Below, piece by piece: positions 57,828 to 64,000 of a DNA stretch of 64,000 nucleotides (position 1 is its first letter; each line of letters begins with the position of its first letter). The notes under the pieces are model-generated. The model searched no databases and was not told the DNA's origin. It saw only the letters and a list, made by a program, of their open reading frames with translations. Source of the stretch: Microbacterium sp. W4I4 (GTDB lineage Bacteria; Actinomycetota; Actinomycetes; Actinomycetales; Microbacteriaceae); the NCBI RefSeq assembly GCF_030816235.1, contig NZ_JAUSXT010000001.1:2108001-2172000 (forward strand), written 5' to 3'. Both the position numbers and the translations under genes were made by a program.

Positions 57828-58720
57828 AGCTCCCCCTCACTCCAGCGTCGAAGCCACTCGCGGCGAGCGCGGTGCGACTCTCGCGAGACACGCGCGTCCT
57901 CCACAGCGCAGTCGAATCCGTGGAACCCGCCCGACCACACGTGCAGCTCCGCGCTGACGCCGTCGGCCCAGAGCTTCGCGGCGAAATCGACCGTGGAGTC
58001 GCGGAAGACCTCGGCGGATCCGACGTCGAGATAGACGGGCGGGACCCCGCCGACGTCCGTCCGATCGCCCGGGACAGGAGTCGCGGTACCTTCGGTCGCC
58101 CGCTTCCAGGCGGTGGCGTTCGAGATGGTGCTCCACGACGGATCGTGATCGAACTGCGCTGCGGATGCCGTGCTCCTGGCATCCAGCATCGGGCACACCA
58201 GCATGAGCGCGTCCAGCCGCACCCCGCGATCCCTGCACTCGAAGGCCACCGCGGCAGCCAGCCCACCTCCTGCGCTCTGGCCGACGAGCACGATCGGCAG
58301 ACCACCGTGCGCCGCGAGCTCGACGGCTGCCACGCCCGCAGAGACCATCGTGTCGAATCGAGCCTCCGGAACGAGCGGGTAGTCCACCGTCCAGACCTCG
58401 AGATCGAGATCGTCGCTGTGGCGCAGCAGTACGTCGACTCCATCGAAGCGGTTCCCCGCCATCAGACCACCGCCGTGCAGGAAGACCGCCCGCAGCATCG
58501 GCTCCCCACCGGACGGCCGGAACGAGGTGATCTCATCGGTCACCGAGGTCGAGTCGAGCTCGAAGACCACGGCGAGCGCCTCTGCCGTGGTCCCACGGTC
58601 GGCTGCGACACCACGGTAGCGCTGGATATCGGTATCCGTCTCGACATCCGTGGGCACGGACGCCGCAAGCTGCTGCAGCCCTTCGCGCAGCGGTGCGGCC
58701 ACTCCGGGTCCGGGCATCAT
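57824..58720 (-). CDS. Alpha/beta hydrolase, HSL-like esterase
   Basis: Cytosolic esterase of 298 residues. Oxyanion motif 'FLHGGGLMAGN', nucleophile 'VLVGQSAGGGLAAA', acid Asp in 'VYLDVGSAEVFRDS' and His in 'SGGFHGFDCAV'. These fit the hormone-sensitive-lipase family. In this operon it could remove acyl (for example acetyl) groups from the imported sugar before NanE, which is inference. The ATG at 58718-58720 overlaps the permease stop (ATGA). Confidence 0.9.
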   Translation of the reverse strand: MMPGPGVAAPLREGLQQLAASVPTDVETDTDIQRYRGVAADRGTTAEALAVVFELDSTSVTDEITSFRPSGGEPMLRAVFLHGGGLMAGNRFDGVDVLLRHSDDLDLEVWTVDYPLVPEARFDTMVSAGVAAVELAAHGGLPIVLVGQSAGGGLAAAVAFECRDRGVRLDALMLVCPMLDARSTASAAQFDHDPSWSTISNATAWKRATEGTATPVPGDRTDVGGVPPVYLDVGSAEVFRDSTVDFAAKLWADGVSAELHVWSGGFHGFDCAVEDARVSRESHRARREWLRRWSEGEL

Positions 58721-59541
58721 CCCTTCACCGCACCCATCGTCATCCCAGCCACGTAATGACGTTGCATGACCAGGGCGAACACGACGATCGGGATGCAGAT
58801 GACCAGGCTCAGCGCCGCCATCGACCCGTACTTCACGCCGGCATCGGTGATGAACGACGCGACTCCGGTGCTGAGCACCGGGTTGCTGGAGCGGGTGAGT
58901 GATTGGGCGATGAGGAACTCGTTCCAGCTGAGCACCGCGGTCAGCACTGCGGCCGTGGCCATGCTGCTGGTCGCCATCGGCAGTGTCAGGTGGAGGAATC
59001 TCCTGGGCATGCTCGCCCCGTCGATCGCTCCGGCCTCATCGATCTCGGCAGGCAGACCGCGGAAGGCGATCAGCATCAGCCAGGTCGCGAACGGGATCGT
59101 GATGGAGAGGTGTCCGAGCACGACGGCGAGAGGCGTGTCGAAGAGACCCCAGTCGCGCATCATCACGAAGAACGGGATCACCATGGCGATGCGCGGGTAG
59201 AACCGGAAGAACAGCAGCACGAACACGACCCCTCCGATCACCCAGGGGCTCAGTCCCAGACGCGCCAGCGCGTATCCGCTGAGCGTGCCCAGGAGCACCG
59301 AGACGATCGTGGTGATCGTGACGACGATCAGCGAGTTGCGCAGCATGATGCCGGTCTTCGGATCGGCGAAGATCTCGTCGAAGTTCGCCAGCGTCGGATG
59401 CTCGGGCAGGAAGGACGCCGAGAAGAAGTCCGCGGGGCTCTTGAAGCTCGCCGAGATCAGCTCGAAGAACGGCAGGATCCAGACCAGCACGACCACCATG
59501 ATGAGCAGGCCCATCAGGGCCGCAGTGATGCGCTTTCTCAT
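58717..59541 (-). CDS. ABC transporter permease, MalG type (third sugar operon)
   Basis: Membrane subunit of 274 residues with six helices; EAA loop 'DEAGAIDGASMPRRFLHLTL'. The ATG at 59539-59541 overlaps the upstream permease stop (ATGA); the longer frame to 60387 runs out of frame through that gene. It is followed by the esterase gene. No ATPase gene is present in the operon, as for the other two sugar importers in this window. Confidence 0.93.
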   Translation of the reverse strand: MRKRITAALMGLLIMVVVLVWILPFFELISASFKSPADFFSASFLPEHPTLANFDEIFADPKTGIMLRNSLIVVTITTIVSVLLGTLSGYALARLGLSPWVIGGVVFVLLFFRFYPRIAMVIPFFVMMRDWGLFDTPLAVVLGHLSITIPFATWLMLIAFRGLPAEIDEAGAIDGASMPRRFLHLTLPMATSSMATAAVLTAVLSWNEFLIAQSLTRSSNPVLSTGVASFITDAGVKYGSMAALSLVICIPIVVFALVMQRHYVAGMTMGAVKG

Positions 59542-60476
59542 GACGTCGCCTCCCGGGATGCCTTGTCCAGCCGGAACATCATCACGATGATGACGGTGAC
59601 GATGATCATGAACAGCCAGGAGCCGGCGGCGGATGCGCTGATCTCGAAGTTGCGCAGACCCAACGCGTACAGGTAATACGTGAGCGTGTAGCTGGAGTAC
59701 CCCGGACCACCCTGGGTGAGTGTGTAGACCGTGTCGAGCTGAAGCAGCGAGTCGAGCGCACGGAAGGTCACGACCAGCGCGAACGCACCTGTCAGCATCG
59801 GAAGCTCCACCGAGCGGAAGGTGCGCCAGCGGCCGGCACCGTCGACGGAAGCCGCCTCGACCAGTTCCTGCGGGATCGACAGCATGGCCGAGCTGATGAC
59901 GAGCATCACGAACGGCGTCCACTGCCAGGTGTCCACGATGATGATGGCGACAACCGACCAGAAGGGATCCGCGAGCCATTCCGGACCCGTGATCCCGATG
60001 GCGCTGAGCGTCGTGTTGACGGAGCCGCTGCGGGAGTTGAACATGAGGCGCCAGATGTTGGCGGCGGCGACGGGGGCGATCACCATCGGAAGCATCAGGA
60101 CGGCGCGCGCGGTGCGATGCAGAGCGCGTCCCTTGCGCAGTAGCGCCGCCAGGCCAGTTCCGAGAAGAAGCTGCAGCGCCACGCCACACACCGTGATGAC
60201 CAGGCTGGTGCGAGCGGCTCCCCAGAACACCGGGTCGGAGAGCACCTGCGCGTAGTTCGCCCAGCCGACGAACCCGCCCGGATCGGTCGACTCGGTCAGC
60301 GACCACTCGCGGAACGACAGCACACTCGCGTTCAAGAGGGGATACAGCTGCAGCGCGATCACAGCGAGTAGCGCGGGGGCCAAGCACGCCCAGAGGAAGA
60401 ACCGGTCCGGTCGCGTGGTCAGCGGGGAGGCCGCGCGGCGACGCGGCCTCCCCGTGACGATCAGCGAAGTGGTCAC
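59538..60476 (-). CDS. ABC transporter permease, MalF type (third sugar operon)
   Basis: Membrane subunit of 312 residues with six helices and EAA loop 'VEAASVDGAGRWRTFRSVEL'. GTG start at 60474-60476 overlaps the binding-protein stop (GTGA). Its N terminus is Arg-rich and cytoplasmic. Partner of the MalG-type gene that follows with an ATGA overlap. Confidence 0.93.
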   Translation of the reverse strand: MTTSLIVTGRPRRRAASPLTTRPDRFFLWACLAPALLAVIALQLYPLLNASVLSFREWSLTESTDPGGFVGWANYAQVLSDPVFWGAARTSLVITVCGVALQLLLGTGLAALLRKGRALHRTARAVLMLPMVIAPVAAANIWRLMFNSRSGSVNTTLSAIGITGPEWLADPFWSVVAIIIVDTWQWTPFVMLVISSAMLSIPQELVEAASVDGAGRWRTFRSVELPMLTGAFALVVTFRALDSLLQLDTVYTLTQGGPGYSSYTLTYYLYALGLRNFEISASAAGSWLFMIIVTVIIVMMFRLDKASREATS

Positions 60477-61774
60477 TTCTCGACGAACCCGTTCGCCTCA
60501 GCCGTGCTGATCAGCGCCTCGGGCACCTTCAGGCCGGACCAGCCCTGCTCGATGGCCGCGACCGCGTCGGCAGCCGTGCCGCTGCCGGACACGAACTCGC
60601 TCATCGGGCGGTTGAACGGATCGAACGACTTCAGCGTGAGCGGAAGCGGAAGCGCCTTGGCCAGGTTGCCCGCCTGGACGGGCAGGTCGTTGGCGTGCTT
60701 CTTCAGCAGCTCTGCATCCGAGTAGGTCGAGGCGAAGGGCGAGCCGATGCCGTAGGTGAACATCCACTCGGTGGAGTGCTCCGGAGTCAAGAACTCATCG
60801 ATCCACGACCACGCGAGGTCCTGGTTCTTGGAGAGCTTCGAGATCGACAGCGACCAGGTGGACAGCGCCGGGGTACCGGGGCCGGGGAACGGCACCTGCG
60901 CCCAGTGATCGCCCAGCGTGGACCGCGATTCGTCGTTCAGGGCACCGCGCACGAAGCTCGGCCACACGATGAGCATCGCGGCCTTGCCGGCGAGGAAGTT
61001 CTCGTTGGCCTCGTCGATGCTCAGCGAGGCGGCGTTCGGCGTTCCGAGTGCGGCGATGTCGCCCACGGTCTGCATGGCCTTGGTCGCCGGCTCGTCGTCC
61101 AGGCCCCACTGGCCGTCCTTCGTCACGTAGTAGCTGTCGTAGGCGCCCTGGAAGATCGACGGGATCTGATCGGCGGCGCCGAACGCGAAGGAGATCGGCA
61201 CCACACCGGAAGGCAGCGTGTCCTTCAAGCCTGTCGCGATGGACACCAGATCGTCCCAGTCGGCGAAGGTCGTATCCGCGGGCAGGTAGTCGGTGTTCAC
61301 GAAGACGCCATAGGCATCGGAGGCGTAGGTCAGGCCGACCTGATCACCGGATGCATAGGGGCTGGGCCCGTCGTTCAGGAGCTCCGGGATGTACTGATCG
61401 CGGTTCTTCCACTTGTCGATCTGCGAGGTCAGCGGCTGCAGGTGGTTGTAGATCTCGACGTCCCACGCGCTCGTCGACATCACATCGAAGCCGCCGGTTC
61501 CGGTGATGAGGTCGGTGGCGTTCTGTTGGCCCAGAGTCGCGAACGGGAAGGCCTCGACTGCGACCTCGGCATCGTGAGACTTCTCGAAGGCCGGCGCGAA
61601 CTTCTCGGCGGCGACGTTGTACGTGCCGGAGTCCATGTAGGTCACGACAAGCTTGGAGGCGCCGGCGGCATCCCCGGATCCTGTGGAGCAGGCGGCCAAG
61701 GCGAGGGCCGTGGTCCCGGCGGCGAGCACACCGGCGATCCGGCGCACTCGCCGCGAACGGAGTGAGGTCTTCAT
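60473..61774 (-). CDS. ABC transporter substrate-binding lipoprotein (third sugar operon)
   Basis: Extracellular binding protein of 433 residues, family 1. Signal peptide with lipobox LAAC (Cys about 29); features 'EKFAPAFEKSHDAEVAVEAF', 'FDVMSTSAWDVEIYNHL' and 'GKAAMLIVWPSFVRGAL'. The ATG at 61772-61774 follows AAGGAG. First gene of the operon binding protein, MalF, MalG, esterase, NanE, and divergent from a GntR regulator. The ligand is unknown; the NanE gene hints at an N-acetylated sugar or sialic-acid-like compound. Confidence 0.93.
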   Translation of the reverse strand: MKTSLRSRRVRRIAGVLAAGTTALALAACSTGSGDAAGASKLVVTYMDSGTYNVAAEKFAPAFEKSHDAEVAVEAFPFATLGQQNATDLITGTGGFDVMSTSAWDVEIYNHLQPLTSQIDKWKNRDQYIPELLNDGPSPYASGDQVGLTYASDAYGVFVNTDYLPADTTFADWDDLVSIATGLKDTLPSGVVPISFAFGAADQIPSIFQGAYDSYYVTKDGQWGLDDEPATKAMQTVGDIAALGTPNAASLSIDEANENFLAGKAAMLIVWPSFVRGALNDESRSTLGDHWAQVPFPGPGTPALSTWSLSISKLSKNQDLAWSWIDEFLTPEHSTEWMFTYGIGSPFASTYSDAELLKKHANDLPVQAGNLAKALPLPLTLKSFDPFNRPMSEFVSGSGTAADAVAAIEQGWSGLKVPEALISTAEANGFVEK

Positions 61775-61992
61775 CGATTCTCCTTAAAACGGTAACCCTA
61801 GGGATGCATGGCAAATATAGGTGTAGCGACAAGCTAGCAATGATGGGCGGTCCCGTCAATAGCCCCAGGAACAAGGCAATCTCTGTCGACCCTGTTACGC
61901 CGTGCATAGCGACGCGCGCCAGATATCGCTTGCACCAGGAGCGTGGCAACCCTGTACTTGAAGCCACTTCCCTTGTTATTCTCGGAGCGATC
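61775..61992. promoter_or_regulatory. AT-richer divergent promoter region of the third sugar operon
   Basis: No gene is supported in these 218 bases. On the minus strand TTGCTA, a 17-base spacer and TATTTG could be the -35 and -10 of the operon, with AAGGAG before the start codon. Short palindromes CCCTAGGG (61797-61804) and GCTAGC are possible operator pieces. On the plus side TATTCT (61977-61982) lies 10 nt before the gntR ATG. The region is clearly poorer in GC than its neighbours. Confidence 0.45.
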
Positions 61993-62697
61993 ATGGTTGC
62001 CAAGTATCAGCAGATTCTGCACACTCTCTCGAGCCGCATCGACGCGATGAGTCCCGGCGACGCGCTGCCCAGCGAGGAAGAGCTCTCCAAGGAGTTCCGC
62101 GTCTCGCCGATGACGACCAGGCGCGCCCTGACGATCCTGCTGGATGCAAAGCGCATCGTCGGAATCCGAGGGAAGGGCACCTTCGTCGCCCGGCGCCCGA
62201 TGGCGCGGACGATGACGTTGATGTCCTTCAGCGAGGCGATGCGCTCACACGGACGCGCACCGCATTCGCGGGTGCTCGGCATGTCGATGAGTCCGGCGGA
62301 TGCCGAGTCCGCTGAGGCGCTGCAGATCGATGTGGGGACGCACGTCTACAGCATCCACCGTCTGCGGTTCGGCGACGACGTCCCCATCGGCGTCGACGTG
62401 ACGGTGCTGCCTGCGTCGCGGTTCCCCGGGCTGCTCGGCCATGACTTGACCGGCTCGCTGTACGCGGTCCTGCGCGAGCAGTACGACACGGCGATCGAGC
62501 GCGCCACCTCCCGCATCAGCGCGGTGATCCCGGACTCGGCGACCGCCGAGCTGCTGGAGGTGGAGGCCGGCACCCCTTGCCTGGCCGTCCAGGCGACGGC
62601 CAAGGACGAGAACGGCACGATTGCGGAGTCGACCCACTCGCTGTACCGGGGCGACCTGTACGAACTCACCGTCGAACACCGTCGCGACAGCGCGTAG
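61993..62697 (+). CDS. GntR family regulator, HutC/UTRA type
   Basis: Repressor of 234 residues. GntR winged helix: 'ALPSEEELSKEFRVSPMTTR' and 'RRALTILLDAKRIVGIRGKG'. The C-terminal UTRA sensor has 'RVLGMSMSPADAESAEALQI', 'VYSIHRLRFGDDVPIGVDVT' and 'LLEVEAGTPCLAVQATAKDE'. The ATG at 61993 gives the normal N terminus; a start at 61762 would read through the promoter region and is rejected. Divergent from the third sugar operon, which it probably controls in answer to a sugar phosphate such as GlcNAc-6-P; that is inferred from the family and from nanE. Confidence 0.92.
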   Translation: MVAKYQQILHTLSSRIDAMSPGDALPSEEELSKEFRVSPMTTRRALTILLDAKRIVGIRGKGTFVARRPMARTMTLMSFSEAMRSHGRAPHSRVLGMSMSPADAESAEALQIDVGTHVYSIHRLRFGDDVPIGVDVTVLPASRFPGLLGHDLTGSLYAVLREQYDTAIERATSRISAVIPDSATAELLEVEAGTPCLAVQATAKDENGTIAESTHSLYRGDLYELTVEHRRDSA

Positions 62698-62750
62698 CGA
62701 CCACGCGCCTTGCCGCTCGCGCGCCCGCCCTCCCTCGCATGCTCGCACCC

Positions 62751-62822
62751 TCGGGAGGAGATCGCACGGATGGGAGGACGAGACCCCCAGCATCCTCCTC
62801 CCATCCGCGAGAAGTCCTCCCG
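62751..62822. terminator. Nested inverted repeat after gntR
   Basis: Words in order: CGGGAGGA (62753-62760), CGGATGGGAGGA (62767-62778), TCCTCCCATCCG (62796-62807), TCCTCCCG (62815-62822). Inner and outer pairs are both perfect, forming one interrupted stem. The GGGAGGA word is shared with the element inside copB. Confidence 0.8.
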
Positions 62823-62951
62823 TGGGGGTGGCCGCCGCAGCCGATCCTCAGCCAGCCCGGTCAGTGGGCGTCTGCGAATCTCAAGGTGTTCGCGCACTGA
62901 GCTTCGCCGCGGCATGAGGCTCAGCCCCGGCTCACGTGGCGGCTCAGACGA

Positions 62952-63016
62952 CGGATGTCGGCTCAGAACGCGATTCTGAGCCGACATCCGGTCGTTTCTG
63001 CCGACATCTGTCGGCA
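62952..63016. terminator. Nested inverted repeat before the SDR stop codon
   Basis: A perfect 17-bp stem: CGGATGTCGGCTCAGAA (62952-62968) with its complement (62974-62990) and loop CGCGA. It is followed by a second small hairpin TGCCGACA-TC-TGTCGGCA (62999-63016) built from the same GCCGACATC word. It probably ends SDR transcription. Confidence 0.85.
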
Positions 63017-63036
63017 AGCACACCGACGCGCCGCGC

Positions 63037-64000
63037 TCACCAGGGGTTCGGCTTGTAGTCCTTCAGGAACACGCCGTACAGGTCGACGCCCTCCTCGCCC
63101 TGCACGATCGGGTCGTACACGCGCGCGGCGCCGTCGACCAGGTCGAGCGGGGCGTGGAAGCCCTCCTCGGCCAGGCGCACCTTCGTGTGGTGCGGGCGCT
63201 CGTCGGTGATCCAGCCGGTGTCGACGGCGGTCATCAGGATGCCGTCGGTCTCGAGCATCTCTCCGGCGCTGGTGCGCGTGAGCATGTTCAGCGCGGCCTT
63301 GGCCATGTTGGTGTGCGGATGCCCCGGGCCCTTGTACCTACGGGAGAACTGTCCCTCCATCGCCGACACGTTGACGATGTACTTGCGGCGGGCGGTCGAG
63401 GCGGCCATCGCGGCCCGAAGCCGGCTGATCAGCAGGAACGGCGCCGTGGTGTTCGCCAGCTGCACCTCGAGCATCTCCAGCGGGTCGACCTGATCGACCG
63501 ACTGCACCCAGCTGTTCACCGTGTTCACATCGGGCACGAGACCGCCGGCGTCGATCGCGGTGCCGTCGGCGTGCTTCTCCAGCGACGACGAGCCAGGCGC
63601 CATCGCGAGCCGCGACAGATCGTCGGCGGTCAGCGCCTGCCCGCCGCGCTCGGCGACGGTGCCGGCGACGGCCGCGAGGGAGAGCAGCGGATGCGCGTCC
63701 ACCGACGCCTGCAGGGCCTGCGGGTGCGGGTCGGCGGTGTGGCCGAAGGTCTCCATCTCGGGCAGCGGACCGTCGGGAAGAGGCTGCAGCTCGGCATCCG
63801 CCAGCAGCGAGTACGCACCAGGCGAGCGCCGCACGGTCTGCGCGGCGTTGTTGATGAGGATGTCCAGCGGCCCCTGGGCCGCGACCGAGTCAGCCAGGCC
63901 GATCACCTGCGCCGGGTCGCGCAGGTCGATGCCGACGACCCGCAGTCGGTGCAGCCAGTCGGCCGCGTCGGGCAGCGACGAGAAGCGCCGCACCGCGTCG
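63037..64000 (-). CDS. SDR-like protein, partial, with atypical active site
   Basis: C-terminal 320 or so residues of a short-chain dehydrogenase-like protein; the N-terminal nucleotide-binding start lies beyond base 64000. Seen: 'DILINNAAQTVRR' (NNAG-like motif), a large insert of about 85 residues after it, 'YIVNVSAMEGQFSRR' (catalytic Ser region) and 'PHTNMAKAALNMLTRT', where the usual YxxxK has Thr in place of Tyr. So normal oxidoreductase chemistry is doubtful. The C terminus is 'DLYGVFLKDYKPNPW'. An internal GTG at 63993 is not the likely start, because the frame stays open to the edge. Confidence 0.85.
   Translation of the reverse strand, partial: DAVRRFSSLPDAADWLHRLRVVGIDLRDPAQVIGLADSVAAQGPLDILINNAAQTVRRSPGAYSLLADAELQPLPDGPLPEMETFGHTADPHPQALQASVDAHPLLSLAAVAGTVAERGGQALTADDLSRLAMAPGSSSLEKHADGTAIDAGGLVPDVNTVNSWVQSVDQVDPLEMLEVQLANTTAPFLLISRLRAAMAASTARRKYIVNVSAMEGQFSRRYKGPGHPHTNMAKAALNMLTRTSAGEMLETDGILMTAVDTGWITDERPHHTKVRLAEEGFHAPLDLVDGAARVYDPIVQGEEGVDLYGVFLKDYKPNPW

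Larger units (their letters stand above)
62698..63036. other. Intergenic region with two nested hairpin elements
   Basis: The 339 bases between convergent gntR and SDR genes hold no supported gene. They carry two separate nested inverted repeats (62751-62822 and 62952-63016), listed on their own. Between them GAGGCTCAGCCCCGG and other GCTCAG words (62911-62946) look like more copies of the right-hand element's arm. Confidence 0.6.

Noticed and set aside
61762..61992. N-terminal extension of the GntR regulator to 61762
   Set aside because: It would cover the divergent promoter region and has no family similarity; ATG 61993 gives the normal GntR start.
1..64000. tRNA, rRNA, phage or conjugation genes
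   Set aside because: None recognised on either strand by eye; a tRNAscan-SE or Infernal run would settle it.

Overview
The window is high-GC actinobacterial chromosome, most like Microbacterium or a close relative in Microbacteriaceae. The pointers are the strong GC bias, the dense GGATGC/GCATCC words, a DtxR/IdeR-type iron box, leaderless promoters of the TANNNT-6 nt-ATG type, a VanRS pair that reads like the Streptomyces one, and many ABC sugar systems with LacI or GntR regulators. No tRNA, rRNA, phage, insertion sequence or CRISPR array was seen. Genes are packed, and many neighbours overlap by ATGA, GTGA or TGATG.

Layout. 1-3.2 kb: partial peptide-type ABC binding protein, divergent TetR regulator, MFS exporter. 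3.3-7 kb: cold-shock protein, M20 amidohydrolase, small alarmone synthetase, membrane protein with a proline-rich repeat tail. 7-12 kb: siderophore uptake (fused FecCD permease, binding protein, ATPase) divergent from a siderophore-interacting reductase across one iron box. 12-15 kb: KimA-like permease and a GNAT gene bracketed by two copies of an 80-bp nested inverted repeat. 15-20 kb: copper defence (CopZ, CopA, CopB) with two CsoR-like boxes. 20-23 kb: large LuxR/MalT-like regulator. 23.4-29.8 kb: beta-galactoside-type ABC importer, frameshifted GH35 beta-galactosidase and LacI regulator, with matching operators at both promoters. 29.8-34.1 kb: AlkD-like protein, stand-alone AICAR formyltransferase under a ZTP riboswitch, a five-unit hairpin array, membrane protein, DeoD. 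34.1-40.9 kb: sucrose/fructan operon (binding protein, two permeases, GH32, fructokinase) facing its LacI regulator. 41-44.4 kb: frameshifted FUSC protein, SulP transporter with ArsR regulator, YjdM/PhnA-like zinc ribbon. 44.5-51.3 kb: two tandem exported paralogues, Ski2-like helicase, VOC protein, WYL regulator, epoxide hydrolase. 51.3-57 kb: van-like cell-wall cluster (VanY, alanine racemase, Ddl, acyltransferase) divergent from VanR-VanS. 57.1-62.7 kb: third ABC sugar operon with an esterase and NanE, divergent from a GntR regulator. 63-64 kb: partial SDR protein lacking the usual catalytic tyrosine.

The most unusual material is non-coding or inserted: (i) five hairpins in a row at 31902-32220 whose stems change with compensation while the loop motifs stay fixed; (ii) a ZTP aptamer whose 3' end overlaps a hairpin holding the start codon of the ZMP-consuming enzyme; (iii) a family of nested inverted repeats with the same plan but different words, mostly at gene ends and once inside copB; (iv) a short REP-like sequence lying in frame in copA, copB and the helicase gene, with a composite relative in the M20 gene. 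Two genes (GH35, FUSC) carry +1 frameshifts that could be real or assembly errors.
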